A stretch of DNA of 64,000 nucleotides from Methanobrevibacter sp. (GCF_030539555.1 NZ_JAUNXX010000004.1:1-64000); one strand, 5' to 3'. Numbered from the stretch's first letter, positions 45,997 through 55,949 are shown. Notes: generated from the sequence alone by a model not told the origin. Made by a program: numbers and translations.

Positions 45997-46683
45997 TTTT
46001 TTGATATATCTCTGTGTGTGTGGGCAAGCAAAGATGCATTTTCCACATACGGTATCTGGTTTTCCCAAGTTTTCCTCACTTACTTTCAGTGCATATTTTT
46101 CACATTTTTTATCATCGTAAAATTCGTTTCTCTTAAGTTTATAATTCCAGTTTAATCCGCTTACCGCTCCTCCGGGGCAAGCATTCATACATTCCATGCA
46201 TTTTCCACATTTGGACTTAAGTATAGGTATTCCAATATCTAATGGTGCATCTGTTAGGACTGAGGACAGTCTAAGTGCTGATCCGTAATTTTTTGTTGTA
46301 AATAATGCAGATTTTCCAATCCATCCTAGTCCGGATCGTGTAGCTATTGTTTTGTGTGGCAGTTTGAATGAATTAAATTCTCCAAAATCAGTTCCCAATC
46401 TTTTTTTTGTTTGAGCATATGCATTATATCCTTTATCTATTAAAAATTCCTCACATTTCATTCCAAGATAATCTAATCTTGAATTTAAGCTAATCAATTC
46501 TTTAAGATATTCGGGAGTTGGTGCGTTTTCCATGTTTCTTATGATTTCTTTCGGGTAAGTTATGTAAAAGACCACTCCTGTGTTTAGTGGGGGTTTTGGT
46601 GTAAAGTTTGTGATGTCTGCATAACCTACTTCGCAGGCACCATTTTTTATTAAAAATTTTTTTAATTCAATAGACAGAGCCAT
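45991..46683 (-). CDS. QueG-like double [4Fe-4S] protein
   Basis: A 230-aa protein related to the Fe-S and adjoining part of epoxyqueuosine reductase. Two cluster motifs are present, CGKCMECMNACPGGAVSG and CGKCIFACPHTQRY, with another Cys (KCEKY) between them. The N-terminal half holds ATRSGLGWIGKSALF, the QueG-type cofactor segment. It is shorter than QueG, which has about 300-380 residues. A copy of the AAGTATTACTT palindrome (46723) lies in its promoter, so it belongs to the transporter group. The function is unknown. Confidence 0.75.
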   Translation of the reverse strand: MALSIELKKFLIKNGACEVGYADITNFTPKPPLNTGVVFYITYPKEIIRNMENAPTPEYLKELISLNSRLDYLGMKCEEFLIDKGYNAYAQTKKRLGTDFGEFNSFKLPHKTIATRSGLGWIGKSALFTTKNYGSALRLSSVLTDAPLDIGIPILKSKCGKCMECMNACPGGAVSGLNWNYKLKRNEFYDDKKCEKYALKVSEENLGKPDTVCGKCIFACPHTQRYIKKS

Positions 46684-47022
46684 GGGCGGATATTTGCAGA
46701 TTATATTATTTAAATTTAAAGTTAGTATTACTTTTCATATAATTTTTATTTTTTCAGGGATTATTTTGTACTTAGTTTTTATTTATTAATGTATAAATCC
46801 GATATGTGATGTTTTTTTAACTGTTCAGTTTTATTTCTTTTTATTAAAAAAATTTTATAATTAAATTGAAGTTTAAAAGTAATAAATATGTTTTTATACT
46901 TGGAGGTGTATATTATATATAATATTAAAATATGTAAAAAATGTATTACTAATTAAATATTTTTTTGATTAAAAGTAATACTTTTGTTTTAATATTATTT
47001 TAATTGTGTTATGGTGAAAATT
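46684..47022. promoter_or_regulatory. Divergent regulatory region with four palindrome copies
   Basis: This gap separates the QueG-like gene (minus) from binding protein B (plus). Palindrome copies lie at 46723-46733 (TAGTATTACTT), 46877-46887 (weak, AAGTAATAAAT), 46941-46951 (ATGTATTACTA) and 46973-46983 (AAGTAATACTT). The last two are 32 bases apart. TATATTATATATAATATT (about 46909-46926) is the likely TATA region of the plus-strand operon, which puts its start site on the 46941 copy. A GGAGGTG string at 46902 has no start codon after it. Confidence 0.6.
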
Positions 47023-48645
47023 ATGGATAAAAAAACAATGATGATTATAGGTGCGGTTGCAGCGATCCTTGTTATTGTTGTCGCAGCTTTTGCTTTAATG
47101 GGCGGATCTTCTGATGATGACCCAACTCATTTGACTGTGGCGGCACACAGTAATTTAAAAGAACCGGAATCTGGTTTTAATCCAATTACTGGGTGGGGAT
47201 GTGGACACCAAAACTATAATCCTTTAGTACAAAGTTGTTTATTTAAAACAGATAAAAATGGAAGTATCGTTCCTGATTTAGCTACTGATTATTCAATTAG
47301 TAGTGACGGTAAAACATGGACAGTAAATGTGAGAGATGACGTTAAATTCTCAGACAATTCAACATTCGATGCTGAAGATGTAGCATTCACATTTAACACA
47401 GGAAAAGATACAGAATCCGAAATAGATTTAACAAATATTGAAAATGTAACCGCTAAAAACAGCACTTGTGTTGAATTTAACTTAGTTGAACCAAGATCAA
47501 CATTTATTTATGACTTAAGATATGTTGGTATTTTGCCTTCTGATTCCTATGACAACAATACTTACGGTGAAAACCCAATTGGAACAGGACCATATGTATT
47601 GGATCACTGGGATAAAGGTCAACAAGCTATCTTCAAAGTAAATGACAACTATTATGGTGATAAACCATACTTTACTCAAATTACCTTATTATTCCCTGAA
47701 GAATCTACTTGGTTAGAACTCGCTAAATCTGGTCAAGTTGATGTTGTGCCTGTTGCAACTTCTGCATTAAACCAAACTGTAGACGGATACCAATTCTATC
47801 AAGTATCTGCTGGAAGAGCACAAGGTATATCATTCCCTTACCTCAATGACACTGGTCTTACAAGTCCGGCTGGTTCCAAAATAGGTAATAATGTAACTGC
47901 AGATCATGCAATTAGGGAAGCATTGAATGTAGGTGTTAACCGTCAAAAAATGTGTGACGATATATTCTCCGGACATGCAACTCCAGAATATACTAGTGTA
48001 GATACAAGAGACTATGCAAACCCTGATGCCAAAGTAAATGATTCAAATGTTGATGAAGCAAAGAAAATCTTGAACGATGGCGGATGGAACGACACTGATG
48101 GTGATGGAATCGTTGAAAAAGATGGTTTAAAAGCATCATTTGATTTATATTATCCACCTGATTATCTTGACAGACAATCTTTAGCAACTGTATTTGCTGA
48201 ACAAGCAAAAGAAATTGGAATTGAAGTAAATCTTAAAGGTGCTGACTGGGATACAATCTATGCAAACATGTATAGTTCCCCTGCAGTAATGCAACAAACT
48301 TCTCCAGACCCATATAAATCTATCTATCAACAATACTACAGTAAAGAACCAGATGATTTCTATATGAACCCAGGTTTGTATAACAATTCTGCTTCTGACG
48401 CTTTAATGAAACAAGCTATGCATACTACTGATTTAACCCAAGCTAATACTCTATGGGCTCAATCTGCACTCGTTAACGGTGGAGGTTGGGGTCCTGCCGG
48501 TGATGCTCCATTTGTATGGCTTGTTAACTATGACTATAACTACTTCATTAAAGATGGTATTGATATAGGTGAACAACCAGACGGTTTAGGAAATGATGTT
48601 TTAATAAATGTGGTTGATTGGACTAGAACCAATTCAACAGCATAA
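47023..48645 (+). CDS. Nickel/peptide ABC transporter binding protein (set B)
   Basis: A 540-aa SBP_bac_5-type protein with an N-terminal anchor helix (MMIIGAVAAILVIVVAAFAL). It shares with the operon A protein the phrases DDVKFSDNSTFDAEDVAFTF, NPIGTGPYVLDHWDKGQQ and the DTDGDGIVEKDG loop, but the rest has diverged, so the ligands may differ. The frame opens at 47011; GGTGA precedes ATG 47023. It heads the operon binding protein-permease B-permease C-GNAT 2. Confidence 0.88.
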   Translation: MDKKTMMIIGAVAAILVIVVAAFALMGGSSDDDPTHLTVAAHSNLKEPESGFNPITGWGCGHQNYNPLVQSCLFKTDKNGSIVPDLATDYSISSDGKTWTVNVRDDVKFSDNSTFDAEDVAFTFNTGKDTESEIDLTNIENVTAKNSTCVEFNLVEPRSTFIYDLRYVGILPSDSYDNNTYGENPIGTGPYVLDHWDKGQQAIFKVNDNYYGDKPYFTQITLLFPEESTWLELAKSGQVDVVPVATSALNQTVDGYQFYQVSAGRAQGISFPYLNDTGLTSPAGSKIGNNVTADHAIREALNVGVNRQKMCDDIFSGHATPEYTSVDTRDYANPDAKVNDSNVDEAKKILNDGGWNDTDGDGIVEKDGLKASFDLYYPPDYLDRQSLATVFAEQAKEIGIEVNLKGADWDTIYANMYSSPAVMQQTSPDPYKSIYQQYYSKEPDDFYMNPGLYNNSASDALMKQAMHTTDLTQANTLWAQSALVNGGGWGPAGDAPFVWLVNYDYNYFIKDGIDIGEQPDGLGNDVLINVVDWTRTNSTA

Positions 48646-48697
48646 ACATCTTTTTCCTTTTTTATTTTTTTAAAATTTTTCAAGGGGGTTTATTTCA

Positions 48698-49687
48698 TTG
48701 AATAAACAAAAATTAGCAAAATATTTTGGTTTTAAATTAGTACGTTTCATAATTTTGATTATTGCAGTTGCAATTTTTAGTTTTGTGTTATTAGATTTAT
48801 CCCCTATTGACCCAGTTAATGCTTATTTAAAAGGTGCTGCGGTATCTGAAGCACAAAGGCAAATTTTAGAACAGTATTTTGGTACTAATGTTCCTTTGCC
48901 AACAAAAATATATCATTGGATTTTAAATTTGATTCAAGGAAATCTTGGAACTTCATTAATATATCGTGCCCCTGTCGTTGATGTTATTTACCAAAAGTTC
49001 TCTGCTTCTGTAGTTTTAATGGCATTGTCATGGATATTCAGTGGAGTCATTGGTTTTGCATTGGGAATACTTGCAGGTAAAAATAAGGGATCATGGATTG
49101 ATAAAGTAGTTAAAGTTTATTGTTATGCAATTCAATCTGCTCCATCTTTTTGGGTTGGAATGCTTATTTTAATGGTATTTTCAGTTTATTTAGGATGGTT
49201 CCCAATTGGATTTGGTGTGCCTATTGGTGTTAAAAGTACTGATGCAACATTTATGGAGTGGGCGACAAGACTTGTTCTTCCTACATTGACACTGAGTTTA
49301 GTTGGTCTGGCTCCGATTGCAATGTATACCCGTAATGAATTAGTGCAAGTTTTATCATCAGATTATGTATTGTTCGCAAAATCCCGTGGTGAAAAAGGTT
49401 GGGATTTAGTTAAAAATCATGGAATAAGAAATATTTTACTTCCTGCAGTCACATTACAATTTTTATCATTTTCGGAATTGTTTGGTGGTGCAGTCATGGT
49501 AGAACAAGTGTTTTCTTATCCTGGTATAGGGCAGACGGCTGTTGCTGCAGGTCTTCAAAATGATGTTCCATTATTTTTAGGAATTGTGGTAATTAGTGCA
49601 ATTTTCGTATTTGTCGGTAACCTGCTTGCGGATATCTCTTATTATCTGATTGATCCAAGAATCAAGGAGAGTGAGTTCAATGATTAG
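48698..49687 (+). CDS. Nickel/peptide ABC transporter permease B (set B)
   Basis: A 329-aa DppB/NikB-type permease with six helices, the segment GNLGTSLIYRAPVVDVI and the coupling loop YVLFAKSRGEKGWDLVKNHG. It resembles the operon A permease throughout. The start is TTG at 48698, placed after AAGGGGG, and no in-frame ATG fits better. The next permease gene starts inside its last codons. Confidence 0.88.
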   Translation: MNKQKLAKYFGFKLVRFIILIIAVAIFSFVLLDLSPIDPVNAYLKGAAVSEAQRQILEQYFGTNVPLPTKIYHWILNLIQGNLGTSLIYRAPVVDVIYQKFSASVVLMALSWIFSGVIGFALGILAGKNKGSWIDKVVKVYCYAIQSAPSFWVGMLILMVFSVYLGWFPIGFGVPIGVKSTDATFMEWATRLVLPTLTLSLVGLAPIAMYTRNELVQVLSSDYVLFAKSRGEKGWDLVKNHGIRNILLPAVTLQFLSFSELFGGAVMVEQVFSYPGIGQTAVAAGLQNDVPLFLGIVVISAIFVFVGNLLADISYYLIDPRIKESEFND

Positions 49688-50534
49688 AAAAAAAACTGAT
49701 GATAAAAAGCAGTGGTTTTTATACTCGGCCAATCTTAGGACAAAAACTTTAGTAATCATTGTTCTTTCCTCTTTGGTTATAATAAGCATTTTTGTAAGCG
49801 GTTATTTCATAAGAGACATTCCATCAAGCTTTGTTAATGCTAATCAGATGCCTTCCTTAGAACATCTTTTCGGAACAGATTGGATGGGGAGAGACATGTT
49901 TCAGAGAACCATTGCAGGACTTGGATTAAGTTTAATGGTAGGTTTTATTGCATCTGCTGTAAGTACATGTATTTCCATTATTTTCGGACTATTTTCAAGT
50001 TTCAATAAGTTTGCTGATGAATTTGTTGCGGGTATTATTGATTTATTCGGTTCAATTCCTCATATCCTTTTAATTATTATAGTATCCATTATGTTTGGTG
50101 GTGGAGTATATGGTGTTATTATGGGTGTTGGTTTAACTCATTGGACGCCTCTTGCGAGGGTTTTAAGGTCTGAGGTAAAGGAAATCAGGACTAAGGAATA
50201 TATTCATTTAGCTCATAATCTAGGTAAATCTAAGATGTGGATTGCTCTTAAACATATTTTGCCTTTAATTGTATCTCAAATTATTGTGGGAGTAATATTG
50301 ATGTTTCCTCATGCCATCATGCACGAAGCAGCGATAACATTTTTAGGATTCGGTTTGCCTCCTCACGAACCGGCTATTGGAGTGATTTTATCAGAGTCAA
50401 TGCACTATTTATCTTCAGGATATTGGTGGTTAGCATTCTATCCGGGTATATCATTATTGATAGTTGTATTGCTGTTCGATTTAATCGGCGAAAATGTTGA
50501 AAAATTACTCAATCCCGAAACAGCTCAAGAATAA
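49680..50534 (+). CDS. Nickel/peptide ABC transporter permease C (set B)
   Basis: A 284-aa DppC/NikC-type permease with six helices, FGTDWMGRDMFQR near the N-terminus and the coupling loop EVKEIRTKEYIHLAHNLGKS. ATG 49680 overlaps the permease B gene by eight bases and follows GGAGAGTGAG, so I prefer it to the longer frame from 49650. The ATPases of this transporter are probably the divergent pair at 43.7-45.3 kb. Confidence 0.88.
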   Translation: MIRKKTDDKKQWFLYSANLRTKTLVIIVLSSLVIISIFVSGYFIRDIPSSFVNANQMPSLEHLFGTDWMGRDMFQRTIAGLGLSLMVGFIASAVSTCISIIFGLFSSFNKFADEFVAGIIDLFGSIPHILLIIIVSIMFGGGVYGVIMGVGLTHWTPLARVLRSEVKEIRTKEYIHLAHNLGKSKMWIALKHILPLIVSQIIVGVILMFPHAIMHEAAITFLGFGLPPHEPAIGVILSESMHYLSSGYWWLAFYPGISLLIVVLLFDLIGENVEKLLNPETAQE

Positions 50535-50584
50535 GATAAATTATCTTATTTTTTTCATTTTTTTTTTAAGATTGGAGGTATAAT

Positions 50585-51088
50585 ATGAACATTCAAATTA
50601 GGGAAATTAAAAATAATTATAATGAAATCTGTGCGGTTAAATCTTTCTTATATGACCAAATTAGAAAAGAGTATGGTATAGGTCCTACTCCGGAATTCCA
50701 TTATGATATTGAGGGAATAGAAGAGTATTACATTTCTCCTAAACGAAATAATTTTTATGTCACATTTTGCGGTGAAAAAATTGTAGCAACTGCAGCCGTT
50801 AGAGCTTATGATAAGGATTATGAGTTTTTTAGAGATTCATATTCTCAGGAAAACACTGCGAGTATCTGGAGACTAATGGTGGACAAGGATTACAGGAGAC
50901 ATGGTCTTGCACGTAGGTTAGTTTATGAAATGGAAGAATTTGCTAAAAAAGAAGGATATGAAAAAATGTATTTGCATACTCATAGGTATCTTGATGCGGC
51001 GCTTCCTTTTTGGAAATCCCTTGGATATGAAGTAACTGTCGAAGAAGATGATTATGATGAAACAAGCCATATGATAAAAAAGTTATGA
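50585..51088 (+). CDS. GNAT acetyltransferase 2
   Basis: A 167-aa GNAT-fold acetyltransferase, paralogue of GNAT 1. The acetyl-CoA loop is YRRHGLARRL, with TASIWRLMVD before it and MYLHTHRYLDAALPFWKSLGY after it. ATG follows a strong GGAGGT site. It is the last gene of the set B transporter operon. Since both copies of the transporter have a GNAT beside or near them, acetylation is likely part of the same pathway; the substrate is unknown. Confidence 0.82.
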   Translation: MNIQIREIKNNYNEICAVKSFLYDQIRKEYGIGPTPEFHYDIEGIEEYYISPKRNNFYVTFCGEKIVATAAVRAYDKDYEFFRDSYSQENTASIWRLMVDKDYRRHGLARRLVYEMEEFAKKEGYEKMYLHTHRYLDAALPFWKSLGYEVTVEEDDYDETSHMIKKL

Positions 51089-51132
51089 GTTTTTCCTAAA
51101 ACTTATTTTATATTATAATCAATATTTAATTG

Positions 51133-51996
51133 ATGAAGCGAACTGCACTAAAAATCGGATATATCGGAACTAATTTTCATGGATTTCAAAGACAGCCCAA
51201 TTTGAGGACTGTTGAAGAGGAATTAATTTATCATCTGCGCAAACTGGACTACATTGATGATCTGAAGAAATCCCGATTCAGAATTGCCGGCAGAACTGAT
51301 GCGGGTGTCCACAGTTTGGGAAATGTAATCAGTTTCCAGTCAGAAAAGGAAGTCCGTGTAAACGAAATCAATAATTCCCTGCCTGATGATATTCAGATTT
51401 TGGCATCAGCACCGGTGAGATATGCGTTCAAACCAAGATATGCTCAAATGAGACAATATCGTTACATGCTTTTTCAGGACTTGGACATTTACAAATTAAA
51501 TGAGTGTGCTGAAATCTTTAAGGGAACCCATAACTTTACAAATTTCACCAAACGTTTCCAAAAGACAACAACCCGCACAATCGATGACATTAAAATCACG
51601 AAAGTTGATCTGGATGATTATCACAAAAGAGAATTCCCTAATCTTCATGAGACTCTATCTCCTATCTTCATTGACATTTATGGTGAATCATTCTTGTGGA
51701 ATATGGTAAGAAAAATGATGAGGGTCTTTGTTGATGTTGCCCGAGGAAAGATGGATTTGGACGAGGTTGAAAGATTGTTGAATCCGGAAGAAGGCGAACC
51801 GAGAGCATATATTAAGGTTATGGAACCGGAATATCTGATTTTGATGGACATACAGTATGACGGAATAAAATTCACATATGATGATTATGCCTGCGAGAGA
51901 TTCAAGAGGGATTTGGTTGATTCTCTGAGTGATTTACAAAAAAAATATGCCATTCGTGAATCAATGATAAAAAGTTTAAATGATGTACGTATATAA
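51133..51996 (+). CDS. truA: tRNA pseudouridine synthase A
   Basis: A 287-aa enzyme making pseudouridine at positions 38-40 of tRNA anticodon arms. The catalytic Asp is D56 in GRTDAGVHS. The N-terminus (ALKIGYIGTNFHGFQRQP) and the FLWNMVRKMMRVF segment are typical. The frame opens at TTG 51130; ATG 51133 is the normal start. It is somewhat longer than bacterial TruA at its C-terminus. A small membrane-protein gene follows after 22 bases. Confidence 0.93.
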   Translation: MKRTALKIGYIGTNFHGFQRQPNLRTVEEELIYHLRKLDYIDDLKKSRFRIAGRTDAGVHSLGNVISFQSEKEVRVNEINNSLPDDIQILASAPVRYAFKPRYAQMRQYRYMLFQDLDIYKLNECAEIFKGTHNFTNFTKRFQKTTTRTIDDIKITKVDLDDYHKREFPNLHETLSPIFIDIYGESFLWNMVRKMMRVFVDVARGKMDLDEVERLLNPEEGEPRAYIKVMEPEYLILMDIQYDGIKFTYDDYACERFKRDLVDSLSDLQKKYAIRESMIKSLNDVRI

Positions 51997-52018
51997 TATA
52001 TTAATAGAGGGGTAAGTA

Positions 52019-52390
52019 ATGGGTAAAGTATACAATATTTTTGACAAGTTTTCCATTATCAGTATAATTATAGGTCTGGCTTTGGGAGTTTATCTTGCAG
52101 TTAACCATAATGATACAAATCTATGGATAGAATCAATTCCGTTTATTTTATTATTCTCTTTAATCATGACAATAATACCAATTGCTTCTTCAATAAAGGA
52201 TTATGTTAAAGAAGGTGAAAAGTTTCCAGTTACAGACCTTATTGAAGCGTTTTTACTCAATATTGCTATTATAACTATTTGTATGGCATTTGGTGTTGTT
52301 TTTGGTTCGTTCTTTATTGGTAATGTGATTTATGATAATGGAAAATTGCCTGACATAGTTGATATGCTTTTATACGGCAGGCAAGTTTAA
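52019..52390 (+). CDS. Hypothetical membrane protein, 123 aa
   Basis: A small protein with three predicted membrane helices (about residues 10-28, 38-55 and 80-105). It has no recognised motif. A good GAGGGG site precedes the ATG and the gene follows truA closely, so it is probably co-transcribed. Confidence 0.65.
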   Translation: MGKVYNIFDKFSIISIIIGLALGVYLAVNHNDTNLWIESIPFILLFSLIMTIIPIASSIKDYVKEGEKFPVTDLIEAFLLNIAIITICMAFGVVFGSFFIGNVIYDNGKLPDIVDMLLYGRQV

Positions 52391-52461
52391 AAATGTTTTT
52401 TAAACTATTATTTTAATTTTTTCATGATATTTCAAATAAATAGATGATGTGAGTGATGTTT

Positions 52462-53784
52462 ATGAAGATTGCGACTATTTTGGGTACACGGCCGGAAATT
52501 ATTAAGATGGCTCCAATTATTGATGAGATTTCTAGTAGGAGTATTGATCAGGTTGTTTTGCATACAGGTCAGCATTATGATAAGGAAATGTCTGATAATT
52601 TCTTTAGGGATTTGGAGATTCCTGCTCCGGATTATAATATTCATGTGGGTTCAGGTAGTCATGCCAAGCAGACAGGTTTGATGATGCAGGGTATTGAAGA
52701 TGTTTTGTTGGATGAAAACCCTGATATTGTGTTGGTTCAGGGTGATACCAATGCTGTTTTGGCTGGTGCGTTGGTTGCGGCTAAGTTGCATATTGCTGTG
52801 GGTCATGTCGAGGCAGGTCTCAGGTCATTTGACATGACAATGCCTGAGGAGATTAACCGTAGAGTTGCTGATGTCTGTTCAGCAATGTATTTCATTCCGA
52901 CTGAAGAGTCAGCTTTAAATCTTTTGGCTGAAGGTTATTCTAGAAAGAATTTGATTATTACTGGTAATACTGTTGTCGATGCTTGCTTCAGGCATTTGGA
53001 GATTGCTAAAAAGAGAGGTTTTGAAGAAGAATCCTTGGCTGATTTGAATATTGAGGATATGAATAATATTTTAACCTTAACAATGCATAGAGCTGAAAAT
53101 GTTGATGATAAAAGGAGGGTGGCAAGTATTATCGAGGCTTTAAAAGAGCTGACTGATATGAACATTATTTTCCCGATTCATCCAAGAACCAAGAATACTC
53201 TGCAGAATTTCGGTCTGTTTGATGAGTTGAATAATATGGACCATATTCATATTGTGAAACCTATAGGTTATCTTGATTTCTTATTGCTGAGCTCAAAGTC
53301 CACATTGATTTTAACAGATTCCGGAGGTCTTCAGGAAGAGGCGATAACACTTAATGTGCCTGCACTGACTTTAAGATACAATACTGAAAGACCGGAAACA
53401 GTAACTGCTGGGGGAAATATTCTTGTGGGATCTGACAGGGATGTGATTTTAGAAAATGCAAATAAAATCTTGAATGATGATGAATTTGCAGACAGGATGA
53501 AAAATGCTGAAAATCCATATGGTCAAGGGAATGCAGCGAAATTAACTGTCGATGCAATAGAAGACTATTATAACAGGGGACTGCTTAATATTGAAGCTCC
53601 GGACGACATCATGACATCATTTACAAGAAAAATGGTGCTTGTTGATGAGGACATCACTGTTAAGGACTTTGAAGACAGGGAAAATGCGCTGATACACATG
53701 CTGTTCGATGGGCAGAAAATGCGTTTTCCAAAAGATGACTTAAAAATAAAAGGTATGATGATTACTTATGATGCAAGAGAATAA
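52462..53784 (+). CDS. wecB: UDP-GlcNAc 2-epimerase
   Basis: A 440-aa GT-B-fold epimerase that converts UDP-GlcNAc to UDP-ManNAc for surface glycans. The N-terminus is [17 protein letters not shown], with the motif [13 protein letters not shown], the active-site segment [13 protein letters not shown] and [10 protein letters not shown], and the C-terminal DSGGLQEEA. The extra C-terminal 60-70 residues exceed the usual 370-aa length. The frame opens at GTG 52453; ATG 52462 starts the conserved strand. It overlaps mfnD by 17 bases. Confidence 0.9.
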   Translation: MKIATILGTRPEIIKMAPIIDEISSRSIDQVVLHTGQHYDKEMSDNFFRDLEIPAPDYNIHVGSGSHAKQTGLMMQGIEDVLLDENPDIVLVQGDTNAVLAGALVAAKLHIAVGHVEAGLRSFDMTMPEEINRRVADVCSAMYFIPTEESALNLLAEGYSRKNLIITGNTVVDACFRHLEIAKKRGFEEESLADLNIEDMNNILTLTMHRAENVDDKRRVASIIEALKELTDMNIIFPIHPRTKNTLQNFGLFDELNNMDHIHIVKPIGYLDFLLLSSKSTLILTDSGGLQEEAITLNVPALTLRYNTERPETVTAGGNILVGSDRDVILENANKILNDDEFADRMKNAENPYGQGNAAKLTVDAIEDYYNRGLLNIEAPDDIMTSFTRKMVLVDEDITVKDFEDRENALIHMLFDGQKMRFPKDDLKIKGMMITYDARE

Positions 53785-54859
53785 CGATTCAATTTTGGTA
53801 TTCGAATACTTCACTGCTTCCGGTGAAAAGGATAAATGCATAATTTCTGAAGCAGAAGCAATGATATTCGCACTTCTAGATGACTTGTCAGATTTGAAAA
53901 TTGATTTGGTAATCAACGAATCCTATGGGGATGTCGTTAAGGATTATGAAAATGTCAACCCTATTTTAATAGATGTTGATGTCATCGACTGGTTGGCCGA
54001 TAATGCCTCAGATTTCACTAAAGCCATTTTCATCGCAGCGGAAAACAACAACAATCTGTTCAATATCGCAAAAATCCTTGAGGAAAATAATGTAAAAGCA
54101 TATAATTCTTCCTCTGATGCATGCTTTAAATCTTCAGACAAATCAGAATCATACGAAGCGCTTTCAAACATAGTTCCGCAGCCGAGAACATTCCGCTTTA
54201 AAATAGATCCTAAGGGGTACTGGAAAAGAGCAATCGAAAATCTCCATGAAAAATGGCAGGCTGAAGACCCATTAACTCCATTAAAACTTATTATCAAACC
54301 TCTTATGGGAGTGGACTGTGAGGATATAGTTGTAATTGAAAAGATTGAAGATTTGACTCTTGATTTGGACAGGATATTTAAACCTGGTTCCAGAGTAATT
54401 GTTCAGGAGTTCATTGAAGGAACAGACGTTAGCGTTAGCCTAATATCCGATGGTAAAAAAGCAATTCCGCTAAGTTTGAATGAACAGTTTGTTGAGCTGA
54501 AAGATGATAAGGGAACTTATGTTGGCGGAAAACTGCCATTTGAAAGCAAATACAAAAATGAAGCATTTGAAATAGCTACAAAAGCAGTTGAAGCCATCGA
54601 TGGTCTAAAAGGTTTTGTTGGAGTTGATTTGATAATTAACGCCGATGAAAAAGACATTTATTCAGTATATCTTTTAGAGATAAATTCAAGGTTCACAACA
54701 CCTTATGTCGGATTAAAAGAAATTGCCAACTTTAACATAGGCAAATCAATCATTGATTTAATTGATGGAAAGATAAGCATTAATGACTTGGACCTCTCTT
54801 TGGATGGTGAAGTTGAATTTAAAAAATCCGGCGACAATTTAGTAATTAGGAGAGTATGA
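53768..54859 (+). CDS. mfnD: Tyramine-L-glutamate ligase (ATP-grasp)
   Basis: A 363-aa ATP-grasp enzyme. Family knowledge from Methanocaldococcus MfnD assigns ligation of tyramine and glutamate in methanofuran synthesis. The ATP-grasp core shows [19 protein letters not shown], the [17 protein letters not shown] strand and the metal site EINSRFTTP. It lies directly before mfnF, with one base between, and overlaps wecB, so the three genes form one unit. Confidence 0.88.
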   Translation: MMQENNDSILVFEYFTASGEKDKCIISEAEAMIFALLDDLSDLKIDLVINESYGDVVKDYENVNPILIDVDVIDWLADNASDFTKAIFIAAENNNNLFNIAKILEENNVKAYNSSSDACFKSSDKSESYEALSNIVPQPRTFRFKIDPKGYWKRAIENLHEKWQAEDPLTPLKLIIKPLMGVDCEDIVVIEKIEDLTLDLDRIFKPGSRVIVQEFIEGTDVSVSLISDGKKAIPLSLNEQFVELKDDKGTYVGGKLPFESKYKNEAFEIATKAVEAIDGLKGFVGVDLIINADEKDIYSVYLLEINSRFTTPYVGLKEIANFNIGKSIIDLIDGKISINDLDLSLDGEVEFKKSGDNLVIRRV

Positions 54860-54860
54860 T

Positions 54861-55883
54861 ATGAAAGTGGCAGGTTTTGATATAGGTGGAGCAAACACAG
54901 ATTTGGCAGTAATTGACTTTGAAAATGGTGAGATTAAAAATATTGAAGTTGATTTTGCTTATCTTCCAATGTGGAGCAACAATGATGATTTATCAAGAGT
55001 ATTGGTGGAACTAATTGAAAATATATGCCCGCTCTCGCAGATTGATGCCGTTGGAATTTCAATGACTGCAGAACTTGTTGACGCCTATGACACTAAAAAG
55101 GATGGAGTTTTGGATGTAGTCAGAAAATGCGAGGAAACTTTTGATTGTCCGATAGCTTATGTCGGCATCGAGGGTATGATGGGCAAAGAGGAAATAGAAA
55201 AAACTCCACTCAAAGCAGCTGCAGCTAACTGGATTGCAACAGCTCAAATAGCTACTTTAATTTCTGACAACTGCATATTTATCGATACTGGAAGCACTAC
55301 AACAGATATTATTCCGATTAAAGACGGTAAAGAATGCGCAATAGGAAAATCTGATTTTGATAGATCCGCTACAGGCGAGCTGGTATACACAGGCACTTTA
55401 AGAACAAACCTTGCAAGCTTTTTAGATAAAGTGGAGTTGAATGGAAAGGAATACCGTGTAGCCAGTGAGCTATTTGCACAAACTGCTGATGTTTATATGG
55501 TGCTGGATTTAATAACTGAAGAGGACTATGTTTGCGATACTTTTGATGGTGAGTCAAAATCAAAACTGGATTGCGCTAAAAGAATTGCCCGTGTGGTCTG
55601 TGCCGATTTGGAAATGCTGTCAATGGATGAAATCGTTGAAATGTCCAAATTTATTCACGCAAAACAAATAGAACAAATCGCCGACGGCCTAAAACAGGTT
55701 CATGAAACTCAAAACCTGGATTTGATTGTTGTAACAGGACTTGGTAAAGATATCCTGGATAAAAAAGCAGCTGAACTTTTGGGTTTGAATGTTAAATCAA
55801 TGGGAGATATTCTAACTGATGAGGAATGTGTGGTTGCACCGGCTGTTGGAACAGCAGTCATGATGAACAAGTATTTGAATTAA
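54861..55883 (+). CDS. mfnF: Methanofuran biosynthesis protein MfnF
   Basis: A 340-aa protein of the ASKHA/hydantoinase-like fold with FDIGGANTDLAVID (phosphate loop 1) and FIDTGSTTTDIIPI (phosphate loop 2). Family knowledge assigns MfnF the joining of glutamyl-tyramine with the aminomethylfuran unit. Its position after mfnD supports this. ATG follows AGGAGAG one base after the mfnD stop codon. Confidence 0.88.
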   Translation: MKVAGFDIGGANTDLAVIDFENGEIKNIEVDFAYLPMWSNNDDLSRVLVELIENICPLSQIDAVGISMTAELVDAYDTKKDGVLDVVRKCEETFDCPIAYVGIEGMMGKEEIEKTPLKAAAANWIATAQIATLISDNCIFIDTGSTTTDIIPIKDGKECAIGKSDFDRSATGELVYTGTLRTNLASFLDKVELNGKEYRVASELFAQTADVYMVLDLITEEDYVCDTFDGESKSKLDCAKRIARVVCADLEMLSMDEIVEMSKFIHAKQIEQIADGLKQVHETQNLDLIVVTGLGKDILDKKAAELLGLNVKSMGDILTDEECVVAPAVGTAVMMNKYLN

Positions 55884-55949
55884 GATTCAAAGAGCAATTA
55901 ATACAAAAAACAGTTTTCATTGGGTTGATTTTGAATTCATGAATTTAAA

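Noticed and set aside
46902-46926. GGAGGTG ribosome binding site with a small gene after it
   Set aside because: No start codon lies at a proper distance. The sequence after it is the TATA region of the transporter operon.
43528-46983. Classical NikR site (GTATGA-N16-TCATAC)
   Set aside because: The exact pattern and spacing do not occur. Only the shorter palindrome with 31-32 base pairing is seen, so NikR is left as one possibility.
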